Shown one piece after another: positions 56,201-60,100 of a stretch of 64,000 bases of DNA. Source of the stretch: Gordionus sp. m RMFG-2023 (Eukaryota > Nematomorpha > Gordioida > Chordodea > Parachordodidae); NCBI RefSeq assembly GCF_954871325.1, contig NC_088778.1, positions 24,971,120 through 25,035,119 of the forward strand, read 5' to 3'. The notes under the pieces are model-generated. The model was not told the DNA's origin and did no database searches. It saw nothing but the letters and a program-made list of their open reading frames with translations. The position numbers and the translations under genes were made by a program. Each line of letters opens with the position of its first letter. Within the stretch, counting starts at the first letter, position 1.

Positions 56201-56945
56201 ATTGAACGCGTTTTTTAAATTTTCAAAAAAATAATTTATATAAAAGATTCTTGGAAAAATTAATATAAAATAAAATTTCTCAAAATTTTTTTGATAAAAT
56301 TGTTTGAAATTTATAGGGTAGATATTCTACACCTATTTTTCCGGCAAAATGCATATTCATTTTAATTTTAAAAAAAAACCCTTTATTACCTGCATTCCGC
56401 TAGCTGGAATTAGGCGAAGTATACAAAAATAATACAAAATTATTATATATCATATTTTGTATCTTTTTTCGCGAATTCGCGCTACCGTGAATTCAGAATT
56501 ACGCTGAATTTTTTATAGTGAGCGCGATTCGCTCAAGCGACGCACAACCTTTCGCTACGTAATTTACATAATCAAGCTAATAATAGGTAATAATTTATAA
56601 ATACTGAATGATAAAATCGCGAAAGCTATTTACATATATATCAAGAGGATTTATCTATGATATAAATCAGCTGGTATATGACCTTGCGATGTGTGTAGCA
56701 TCGCGTGAGCGAATCACTACTATAAGGATGGTTTCAGAGGTAAAACAAAAAATAAATAAAACAACATGCCTTACCGAAATTTTAAAAATTTTAATAAAAA
56801 TTGAATACTCACGTCGTTTAGAATGAACCTCTAATATACAATCGAAAATGATAGTAAAAGCAAAAATATGAAAGGAAGAACCTGTGAATTCAAATATATA
56901 ATATAATTAAGATAATGGAAAATCTTAAAATATTAATTTACCCAT
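22584..56945 (-). CDS. Receptor A: FTP-Ig-sushi transmembrane protein, alternatively terminated
   Basis: Modular cell-surface protein spread over about 34 kb. Minus-strand order: start exon (56945-56942), signal peptide exon, three FTP domains (exons between 55490 and 50523), Ig1 to Ig4 (50071 to 44062), then either Ig5 with a stop at 43041, or Ig6, Ig7, sushi 1-3, an unrecognised two-exon module, sushi 4-7, a transmembrane exon and a cytoplasmic tail ending at 22892 or 22584. Every domain boundary I could define is phase 1-1, so modules can be added or skipped without frame loss. Ig4 joins Ig6 in phase if the Ig5 exons are skipped, giving roughly 1,800-1,870 residues; the short form is about 1,000. 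No independent start or signal peptide was seen between 43,041 and 42,376, which is why I treat both halves as one gene. Two adjacent genes remain possible. FTP domains are lectin-like and Ig/sushi modules bind proteins, so a recognition receptor is inferred. Confidence 0.65.
23328..23444 (-). CDS. Receptor A transmembrane exon
   Basis: A phase 1-1 exon of 39 codons. After SNNIVNVT comes the uninterrupted hydrophobic stretch GIIILILVLVIAAICLYV, then the stop-transfer-like YFTKFRSASSNK with basic residues on the cytoplasmic side. This fits a single-pass type I membrane protein. Confidence 0.92.
24206..25486 (-). CDS. Receptor A sushi domains 6 and 7 (membrane-proximal)
   Basis: Two phase 1-1 exons, 25486-25307 and 24397-24206. 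Sushi 6: CLEPRIDYGNFTVVNH, VININCFPGFTATINGSATC, GWTELPKC. Sushi 7: CLFQSDQLAHLID, KIVVSCPTNMILSGKPDLTC, NGTWDDHPKC. Both have all four cysteines and the Trp. Sushi 7 runs straight into the transmembrane exon (HK|SNNIVNVT). Confidence 0.92.
24896..25062. repeat. Worn MITE copy, CAGTGTTGTTAAA family
   Basis: It shares internal text with the copies at 41,737, 47,537 and 50,824 (GAGATTTGACAAATATGTGC, AAATCTTCAAGCTTA, TCTTAATCGGG). The termini are eroded. Confidence 0.45.
25733..27515 (+). mobile_element. Tc1/mariner-like (IS630-superfamily) transposon with palindromic ends
   Basis: Each end is itself a hairpin: copies of ACATTTCCATATATTTGTAA and its complement face each other at 25,735/25,850 and again at 27,385/27,500. 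Between them on the plus strand is a transposase remnant: a helix-turn-helix-like N-terminal piece (LLMANNTFTIKDIIENLPQG, about 25,930), then KNISILSTIGIEGLILYRM, then DAVIVMDNALIQKSHLI (second catalytic Asp) and LPPYYPQLKPIEIFFRMLKT (catalytic Glu) ending near 26,510. Stops and frame changes make it inactive. It lies in an intron of receptor A. Confidence 0.75.
26970..27053 (+). repeat. Dispersed repeat, copy 1 (partner at 59,660-59,766)
   Basis: AGCTAGTGGGGCTTGCTAA with flanking TATTTATTATATCTA and CGTCAATT recurs in reverse orientation at 59,660-59,766, over about 85-105 bp. Confidence 0.65.
27795..27885 (+). pseudogene. PHD-finger-like fragment
   Basis: The plus strand reads CITEEWYHAECAKDGHM, resembling the CxxxxxWYHxxC core of PHD zinc fingers. 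The surrounding frame closes quickly and no other zinc ligands line up cleanly, so this is a remnant or a chance hit. It is antisense within a receptor A intron. Confidence 0.35.
28418..28570 (-). CDS. Receptor A sushi domain 5 (atypical)
   Basis: A phase 1-1 exon: ECLHKLNDTNVIGVKK, RLATNCKEGQPTESYDPIC, ENYKSDPC. Four cysteines are in sushi order, but the Trp that normally precedes the last Cys is missing and the loop is short. Confidence 0.7.
28997..29296 (-). CDS. Receptor A sushi domain 4 with Ser/Asn/Gln linker
   Basis: An open exon with a low-complexity linker (STSSILDSRHTSSNPTDQEN, then PNNQQKDEEG) followed by YKVGAKFKVTCFHSRKL, EIIKCQENGQWQPPVNC. Three of four sushi cysteines are seen; the first is not in this exon. 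The acceptor chosen (AAAAAAG at 29297, phase 1) is weak, so the 5' edge is uncertain; the donor GATA|GTTAGA at 28997 fits. The linker could space the distal head from the membrane-proximal sushi stalk. Confidence 0.65.
30151..30474. repeat. Tandem duplication, two 162-bp units
   Basis: Units begin GTTATCAGATTCATTTGC and GTTATCAGTTTCATTTCC. They share a G-rich block (GAGGGAGGGGGTG / GAGGTGGGGGGGGG) and AATGCATACATTTAAAAAA. The copies differ at roughly one base in eight, so the duplication is not recent. Confidence 0.85.
30475..32122. other. Receptor A intron, no element recognised
   Basis: AT-rich sequence with a G-rich patch near 31,100-31,140. No exon with the phase 1-1 pattern or a cysteine module could be found on the minus strand. 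Confidence 0.4.
32123..32267. mobile_element. Small MITE, GCCTATTC..CGAATA family, copy 1
   Basis: The ends read GCCTATTCGATTCGAATA and, from the right, GCTTGTTCAAAAACGAATA. The inside is palindrome-rich ATTCG/CGAAT text. A second copy lies at 43,337-43,463. Confidence 0.6.
32591..33201 (-). CDS. Receptor A unrecognised two-exon module
   Basis: Exons 33201-33010 (64 codons) and 32929-32591 (113 codons) join in phase 1 (HE|GPCEMLEISD). The first opens CAYPNIKFANFSVYLDN, like the start of a sushi domain, but then turns Lys-rich (ISKKKFKRSRKHE). The second has long amphipathic stretches (FSITMLDKFYDFLDKYRQFG, then YLRQFLAKRYQNH, FIKEFLRVMCRNLIDF, LLLLINESKIFHHLKRRQ) that look like four or five helices, with three cysteines over both exons. 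I do not recognise the fold. Position between sushi 3 and 4 makes it extracellular. A helical-bundle insertion is inference. Confidence 0.65.
34198..34508. repeat. Tandem duplication, two units of about 154 bp
   Basis: Both units contain GGTTTAGGCCTTGTATTT, GGGTCTGGCACAAACTTAA, CCTTTACCTTCCATGG and ATTATCTGCTAAAGTTAATA, ending GTAGGGGT. GCCGGGCC tracts inside suggest derivation from a GC-rich MITE. Confidence 0.88.
34509..35742. other. Receptor A intron, no element recognised
   Basis: This 1.2-kb AT-rich stretch contains no sushi or Ig-like exon and no transposon terminus I can define. Confidence 0.4.
35743..36304 (-). CDS. Receptor A sushi domains 2 and 3
   Basis: Two phase 1-1 exons, 36304-36155 and 35922-35743, each a whole CCP module. 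Sushi 2: GCAIPKILNAELVVEDG, RIKCHEGFGLKETNMTC, NGGWLPNVKGC. Sushi 3: CKNDSLILDD, VSTSCKIGEINGVMSKVC, KNGTWNETSPC. All four cysteines and the Trp before the last Cys are in place. CCP modules in complement regulators and adhesion proteins bind protein ligands. Confidence 0.9.
36676..36867 (-). CDS. Receptor A sushi domain 1 lacking one disulfide
   Basis: A phase 1-1 exon. It opens NGCLLFKFEFLKSLG and ends STKCQNNGHWSNSPPIS. Aligned with the neighbouring sushi exons, cysteines 1 and 3 are present while positions 2 (DWSSNTT) and 4 (SPPIS) are replaced. In sushi domains Cys1 pairs with Cys3 and Cys2 with Cys4, so exactly one disulfide pair has gone. Confidence 0.68.
37504..38316. mobile_element. 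Tc1/mariner-type MITE, 813 bp, TA target
   Basis: Terminal inverted repeats GGGGAAATGTGCCATAAATG on the left and GGGGAAATGTGCCATGAATG read from the right match for about 26 bases. They are flanked by TA on both sides (37502-37503 and 38317-38318). No transposase is readable inside. Confidence 0.85.
38317..39253. other. Receptor A intron, nothing recognised
   Basis: AT-rich intron sequence between the MITE and the Ig7 exon. No open frame or repeat stands out. Confidence 0.4.
39254..40561 (-). CDS. Receptor A Ig-like domain 7, cysteine-free (2 exons)
   Basis: Exons 40561-40431 and 39434-39254 join in phase 0, the same intradomain phase as Ig5. The first reads DPPVIKIYANNIIT and ETMPLKISFSIKT. 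The second reads LIWGKLNLKEEYREVTEK with the C-strand Trp, and SVVREDAGLYNLTL for the F strand, where DAGxY is kept but the Cys is not. Both core cysteines are therefore missing while the hydrophobic frame and Trp remain. Confidence 0.72.
39490..39879. mobile_element. GGCCCGGCCC-rich hAT MITE (left end missing)
   Basis: The right end is GCAGATCTCTA, as in the other family members, preceded by dense GGGCCGGGC blocks. The left side has TTTTGCCGGC repeats but no TAGAGATCTGC terminus. Confidence 0.65.
40748..41158. mobile_element. Foldback-like element with TIRs of about 80 bp
   Basis: The left arm carries AAAAGCCTGTGGAAAAA, ACATGACAGAAAAAACTG and AATCTTAAGG; the right arm read in reverse carries the same blocks (AAAAGCCTGTGGAAAAA, ACTTGACTGATAAAACTG, AATCTTAAGG). 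A near-perfect 8-bp duplication (TCTTTATA / CCTTTATA) flanks it. The 411-bp element is non-coding. Confidence 0.75.
41418..41695. mobile_element. GGCCCGGCCC-rich MITE, diverged copy
   Basis: GCAAGGCCCGGTCC near the left and a short tandem GGGCCGGGCA run near the right mark the element. The ends are degraded. Confidence 0.55.
41737..41954. mobile_element. MITE with AGTGTTGTTAAACG terminus
   Basis: The left end AGTGTTGTTAAACGACCC equals the terminus of the 2.46-kb hAT at 7206. The right end is worn (TATAACATTAAG). It contains paired TTGGGTCGATTTT/AAAATCGACCCAA arms, so it folds back. Confidence 0.65.
42185..42376 (-). CDS. Receptor A Ig-like domain 6, cysteine-free (1 exon)
   Basis: A phase 1-1 exon of 64 codons: FSNVFIKVENIITKFYKNNT, then YKLTNVTEESSGNYKI, matching LxxxxVTxxDSGxY of Ig E-F strands, with no cysteine at either core position (the only TGT straddles the donor). 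It is short for an Ig domain, so either the domain is reduced or an N-terminal exon was missed. Confidence 0.6.
42572..42889. mobile_element. GGCCCGGCCC-rich hAT MITE
   Basis: Ends TAGTGATCTACATCGG and, from the right, TAGAGATCTGCAAAAGTA, with GGGCCGGGC blocks just inside both ends and an AT-rich core shared with the 45.6- and 48.7-kb copies. Confidence 0.75.
43041..43564 (-). CDS. Receptor A Ig domain 5 and hydrophobic C-terminus (alternative 3' end)
   Basis: Exons 43564-43479 and 43247-43041 join in phase 0. The first carries LSLSPTISQCECIVDPHASN, the second VYWVKTSKSKKYSGRFLQIN then DVSQTGDWICVATIH, a complete Ig fold. The reading frame then continues IMGHYYVPFIGLLVFLVLF and stops at TGA 43043-43041. 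A C-terminal run of about a dozen hydrophobic residues right before the stop is what a GPI-anchor signal looks like; a very short tail anchor is the alternative. The intron carries a small MITE at 43,337-43,463. Use of this exon pair excludes all downstream sushi exons. Confidence 0.75.
43337..43463. mobile_element. Small MITE, GCCTATTC..CGAATA family, copy 2
   Basis: Ends GCCTATTCAAAAACGAATA and, from the right, GCCTATTCAAAAGCGAAAT. It sits inside the phase-0 intron splitting Ig5. Confidence 0.72.
44062..44409 (-). CDS. Receptor A Ig domain 4 with N-terminal linker (1 exon)
   Basis: A phase 1-1 exon of 116 codons. It opens with a charged, Asn-rich linker (DHTQRYKRDEEASNNKNNK), then a canonical I-set domain: GDKLMLKCTTIL, KIYFTWRRGER, LTIASVKTEDIGTYTCQAT. 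It contains a basic KRDEE stretch that might be protease-sensitive (speculative). Its phase-1 donor A|GTAAAA can join either Ig5 or Ig6 in frame. Confidence 0.9.
44410..45567. other. Receptor A intron, nothing recognised
   Basis: AT-rich intron between Ig3 and Ig4. No exon or element termini could be identified. Confidence 0.4.
45568..45860. mobile_element. GGCCCGGCCC-rich hAT MITE with perfect target duplication
   Basis: The 293-bp copy is flanked by CTATAAAT on both sides (45560-45567 and 45861-45868). Its ends are TAATGATCTGCA and, from the right, TAGAAATCTGCA. The 8-bp duplication supports hAT mobilisation. Confidence 0.88.
46528..46800 (-). CDS. Receptor A Ig domain 3 (1 exon)
   Basis: A phase 1-1 exon of 91 codons: KYILKCAINDNNAFWNYKIY gives the B-strand Cys and C-strand Trp, and LRLMENGTYKCVAEIG gives the F-strand Cys in the position of DxGxYxC. 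It ends KKFQIKIQ, a normal G strand, before G|GTAAAA. Confidence 0.85.
46891..47048. mobile_element. GGCCCGGCCC-rich hAT MITE, short copy
   Basis: The 158-bp copy has TAGAGACCTG and, from the right, TAGAGATCTGCA at its ends, and an 8-bp duplication with one mismatch (GTTTGTCT / GTTTTTCT). Confidence 0.8.
47190..47264 (-). CDS. Receptor A 25-codon linker exon
   Basis: A phase 1-1 exon between TTTTTTTCAG and G|GTAAAT, encoding RFRKVPENLKVRGLYLSQDP and a few more residues. It has no cysteine and no recognised domain. Position and phase suggest a cassette linker between Ig2 and Ig3. Confidence 0.6.
47537..47751. mobile_element. MITE with AGTGTTGCTAAATGGC terminus
   Basis: A member of the CAGTGTTGTTAAA family; the interior shares GCCTAAGCCTC-like and AAAATCTTCAGGCTTGTAA text with the copy at 50,824. 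Confidence 0.72.
48122..48531 (-). CDS. Receptor A Ig domain 2 (2 exons)
   Basis: Exons 48531-48402 and 48279-48122 join in phase 2 inside the domain. The sequence has SKITLFCYAKGGIPLPDLHW, a classic B-C strand stretch with Cys and Trp, and HYYGWYNVSCVATQGNETEY for the F-G strands. The second exon adds two further cysteines (YISCQND, KRYCHIRI) not found in standard I-set domains; they might form an additional disulfide. Confidence 0.85.
48701..48996. mobile_element. GGCCCGGCCC-rich hAT MITE
   Basis: Ends TAGTGATCTGCATCGGGCC and, from the right, TAGAGATCCGCATAAGTAGG. The flanks AAATATAA / AAATATAT are a near-matching 8-bp duplication. Confidence 0.82.
49775..50071 (-). CDS. Receptor A Ig domain 1 (1 exon)
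   Basis: A single phase 1-1 exon of 99 codons. It contains KDKILTLNCTVNGHLYLYWL, the B-strand Cys and C-strand Trp of an Ig fold, and FNIQLRANDYQGEISFRCC, the E to F strands with the second Cys. The usual DxGxYxC is replaced by DYQGEISFRC. It follows the FTP region directly and begins the Ig array. Confidence 0.8.
50133..50455. mobile_element. hAT MITE, TAGAGATCTGC family, low-GC copy
   Basis: Ends TAGAGATCTGCAAC and, from the right, TAGAGATCTGCAACTGGCGA. ATTATAGTGT flanks both sides, a target duplication of 8 to 10 bases. The GGCCC blocks are largely decayed. Confidence 0.8.
50523..51334 (-). CDS. Receptor A FTP domain 3 (2 exons, doubtful first donor)
   Basis: The first half starts at 51334 and reads ENVALGKLSYNKDT, close to the NxALGKPA opening of FTP domains, then FWMIDLGEIHDVKKVILIK. 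The second exon (50747-50523) has GVCGVIGMREF, IKCGLIIHGRYVKL and LSLCEVEIYG, a textbook FTP ending. At the place where FTP1 has its donor (AAAGGAG|GTTTTG), FTP3 has AAATCTTTATGAT with no GT, and a TGA follows in frame at 51120. A phase-1 donor G|GTGAAA ends the exon at 51167 and keeps frame but drops about 13 residues of a core strand. The transcript structure here is unresolved. Confidence 0.7.
50824..51021. mobile_element. MITE, CAGTGTTGTTAAA family, well-preserved ends
   Basis: Ends AGTGTTGTTAAACGGCTCG and, from the right, AGTGTTGTTAAACGATTCG. It lies in the FTP3 intron and has the same outer terminus as the 2.46-kb hAT at 7206-9663. Confidence 0.82.
51555..51690. repeat. GC-rich MITE remnant
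   Basis: GAGCCCTAAC, AAGCCCGAGCCCAGCCC and GAACCCGGGCGGGTTC mark a further worn member of the GC-block elements. No ends could be defined. Confidence 0.45.
51869..54116 (-). CDS. Receptor A FTP domain 2 (4 exons)
   Basis: Exons 54116-53999, 53733-53633, 52234-52076 and 51994-51869 (phases 1-2, 2-1, 1-1, 1-1). They read KNAAFLKAMFQDDGVDIRKF, RVERAFIPNLMIDLAQIYSI (the LMIDLAxxYSIxYIKL core strands), an internal Cys-containing block with HIECNRIR and RIWCEKT, and LRGRWVSFYKKLRYDYTF closing with CNIQVFG. This matches an FTP domain. The paralogue keeps all four exons at 118, 101, 156 (one codon shorter) and 126 bases. The intron between the second and third exons holds a Helitron end that the paralogue lacks. 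Confidence 0.87.
52740..53559. mobile_element. Helitron-type element: 3' terminus and internal tandem repeats
   Basis: The 3' end has a perfect 7-bp-stem hairpin, CCCGTCA-TTCT-TGACGGG (53531-53548), followed by 11 bases ending CTAG, then T: the canonical Helitron end. Upstream are three to four diverged tandem units of roughly 230-250 bp, each with ATCAACACAAAATAT.GATATG, AACTTGGTCTG and a G-rich run. Repeats of this kind are common in non-autonomous Helitrons. The 5' TC end was not located, so the left boundary is approximate. Confidence 0.75.
54396..55490 (-). CDS. Receptor A FTP domain 1 (2 exons)
   Basis: Exons 55490-55302 and 54623-54396, both phase 1-1. The first carries NYLVIDLKRLFTINDVHIIL, the FTP/F5-8C-like strand pattern corresponding to PWWxVDLGxxYxVxxV. 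The second carries KTGVNHHGQDKNVCHNN, KYNCDVW, RYISVHI and CDIQIYGK, the closing strand motif of FTP domains. The FTP (fucolectin/tachylectin-4/pentraxin-1) fold is a jelly roll that binds carbohydrate, often fucose, in characterised members. I could not confirm the sugar-binding residues. Gene B has the same two exons at identical lengths (189 and 228). Confidence 0.85.
55302..56812. other. Long first introns of receptor A
   Basis: The 1.3-kb intron between the signal exon and FTP1 (55,491-56,812) has a patch near 55,975-56,030 starting TAGGGGAAACCTGGACACG that resembles a lone Tc1-type MITE end. Sequence near 56,460-56,560 is unusually rich in GCG and TTCGC. Nothing else is recognised. Confidence 0.4.
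56813..56945 (-). CDS. Receptor A exons 1-2: start codon and signal peptide
   Basis: Exon 1 ends ATGG at 56945-56942, followed by the donor GTAAAT. Exon 2 (56881-56813) begins after CACAG and adds GTTCTTCC, so the join reads MGSSFHIFAFTIIFDC and continues to EVHSKR: a basic-poor N terminus with a hydrophobic core, typical of a secretion signal. The paralogue at 57,086 gives MGSSFQIFAFTSILNW with the same splice sites and 69-bp exon. Conservation of this frame on both sides decides the start. The other open frame across exon 2 is closed by a stop in this copy. Confidence 0.8.
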
Positions 56946-57151
56946 TATCTATATTTTATATTAAAGCATTCAAAAATTATTAAATGATCATCTTTAAAAA
57001 AAATCTATTGTTGCCTGCTATGTATCAATGATTATGATTTTATTAACTATTTTAAAAAAATGTTTTTATATAAAATAATAATATAATGGGTAAATTACTA
57101 TTCATCCAGATTATTTTTTAAGATTAATTAATTTCGTATTTTAATTAACAG
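56882..57151. promoter_or_regulatory. Palindromic intergenic core, probable shared bidirectional promoter
   Basis: Start codons of receptors A (56945, minus) and B (57086, plus) lie 140 bp apart. The arms are inverted copies: each reads TAATGGGTAAATTA around the ATG, then a short first intron ending CAG|GTTCTTCC. Symmetry places the centre near 57,016. TATA-like TATATAAAA and TATAAAATAT occur on either side, but the region is so AT-rich that they carry little weight. With no room for two separate promoters, a shared one is likely. Confidence 0.7.
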
Positions 57152-60100
57152 GTTCTTCCTTTCAGATTTTTGCTTTTACCAGCATTCTCAACTGGTTATA
57201 TGAAGTTCATTCTAAACAACGTGAGCATTCTATTTTTTATAAAATTCAAATTTGAAAGTATTAATATGACACATTATACTCATCTCAATGTTGATTTAAA
57301 AAAAATAACATTTTTTAGTGTCCTCCCTTGTGTTATAAAAAAGCTCTATTTGTCCGATGCCCGATTAAGATAAAATAATATTATTGATGGCATAAATGTT
57401 TTTATCAAATCTCGAGGTTCACATAATTTTATTTTGGCTAAATATTTTTTCAGACCATTTTAAAAAAATCGACCTACTTTGGGATTTTTAGCAACACTAG
57501 CTCCCTCTTATTATTCTAATTTGTTTAAAAGGGGGTTTATCAACTTTCTTGCATAAAAATAACCGAGTTCTTAAAGAGCGGATTGTAGATCAACGTGCAA
57601 AATGAATTATCAAAAAAGTATAGAAAAAGGCTTTAGTTTGTACTTAAAATGGTTTCTAAAGTCAAGCGGTTATTTAACTAGTTTGCACGATACCATTTGA
57701 AATGCATTATTTCCGTTTGAAACGCTCAATTTAGTGCATTATATGCACTCGTGTGCCGCTTAACAACATTACTCAGCTAAAAGAGGTTCATTTCTTATAC
57801 ATCTGAAGTGTCCCAATACAAATCAGCTGCTCCTTGCTTCTCTGTAGACATTAATAATATTGATTATAAAATATTGCAATTTGTTTTTTTTATGGAATCT
57901 ATAGTAAATATGACTGTGAAATTTTTAAAGGGCTATGATGTAGAAAAAGTTTTTGATATAAATTAATCTTTTGTTTGTTTTTTCTCTTTTTAATATAATT
58001 TTGTGTGATATGCCCAGGGTAGGCCTATCGAAGATTTTCCTAAAAAACGTAAGACTTTTTGGTAGCTTTGTTATAAGTGGCATAAATATTCGCTAGCTTT
58101 TTTTAATGCCTAGTTTTTTAAAATAATTTTGGTGGCTACTTTAATGATATAGAGTGTTAAGTATTTATTGACTATAAATGCCTGATTTTTAAGATAAGAT
58201 TTAGATGAATATTTGATACATTTAAATAGTGTGCTCTAATTTCCCCTTTTAAGAAATTAAATTGATAACCGTCCTGAAGGTCTATGACTAGTAATAGTAT
58301 ATTAGATTATTAGGGCAGTTTAATATTTATTACTATTAGAAATCAATAATGATTTATTTTTTAGTCATGTCAAGATGTAAAATAAACAAATAAATTTTTT
58401 TTTAAATATAAACTAGCTTCAAACCATATCTGTCCAAAATACTATTTCTAATCTAACACTAAATTATCAGTTTGATTTCATTGAAGTTCATTTTATCTTA
58501 AACTATATTTTGTATATATATCATAATACCAATCTAGTAATGAAATTTAAAAATAAAATCTTATCCCTTTTAATCTCTTTTAATTTTGAAAATTCTAATC
58601 ATATTGAAAAGTTTTAACAATTAAAACATTATTATTTTAGTTCTCTATTATATTTATATTATTCATCATTTTACATATTAAAATGAATTAACGATTACTT
58701 TTATTTTCATTGATTTTTCAGTCGCCACTTATATACTTTAGAATTGTTTACATGATAATTTAGAGCAATTAGATCATAAATATAATTATCATATTTAAAA
58801 TGTATGATCCACATTTTTATAAAGATAGTCACTTGTTCTCTTTTTTTTGGTCCCTTGTTACTTTATATTTCGTATTATATTCGGACATTTTAAGCCCCGG
58901 GTTCAGACTCAGACCAAAGAAAATTAAATCGGTTTGCTAAAAATAATTTAAAATTTAGTTCTATTCTTCTTTAAATTTACGTCAAAGTCGATCTAAGCAA
59001 ATATGGAGCGTATTCATATTCTATCGACAATGATTCTATTGAGCTCCAGAATCAACTAATTGATGACAACTTTCGAACATGTCAAAAGTCAACTTACAAT
59101 CAGGCATCGAATTATATCGTTATCGATTTAAAACGGTTATACACGATAAACGATATTCACATCATTCTAAAAGGAGGTTTGAAATTGGATATATATTATT
59201 TAAATCACATAATCCTTTTATCAAAAATAAGCCTAACCTTAACCGTAAATATAAAATATATTTATACTGTATATTAATTAGGGGATGGGGTTAGTTGAAC
59301 CGATTTTTACAAAATTGGCTTTAGCTCCTGTTTTTTTTAGATAATATAAAAAATAATATATGATTAGATACCTAAAACTATACTCTATAAAGATGCCTTA
59401 TAAAAAATCTTAAGAATAAAATATTTATTAATAAGGATATATACGTATAGAATAATTTTATTGGTTTATTGTTCGAAATATCATAATACTTATAAATTGA
59501 AGCTAATTTTATATAAAAATTGAAACTTAATTTTGGTTAATTTAATAAACATTTTGTATATAAAAAATATAAGGATTTTAAGGAGAGATTATGATTTATT
59601 AGCATAACTCTATAGCCATGAAATTGCCTGATTTTAAATTTTTATCATTATTAACTGCCATAATTGACATGTATGGTTTAGCAAGCCCCACTAGCTATAA
59701 ATTGACAAATCATGATTGAAAAAATATCTAGATATAATAAATACTCTTAGAACTTTCCCAAATTATCGAAGAGTGTTTAAACTTTATTTTACTAAAAATT
59801 AAAATTCTGTCATGTAAAAATCGTTTGAAAATTTCATCAAAATTTTATTCATAAATAAAAAATTTCAAAAATTTTAATAATTATTTATTTCAAAAATTTT
59901 TATCTATAGATGTAAATTAATGTACTACATTTGGATAAAATTTTAACCTGTGTATTTAATTTTAAATGAGATTAAGTTGTTTGTTAAGCTCCAGGGTTCA
60001 CCTATCGCCAATTTCCCCTAGTTCGCGTCATTTCTGTTTACCACTAAAAAAGCAAAAAATTGTTTTATGGTAATTATAGACTCAGCTTTATGGGTAAAAT

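Noticed and set aside
57170-57373. Open frame starting MLLPAFSTGYMKFILNN as the receptor B start
   Set aside because: It is a different frame across the signal exon. The mirror copy in receptor A has a stop in that frame, while the frame starting MGSSF is open in both and matches the downstream splice phase.
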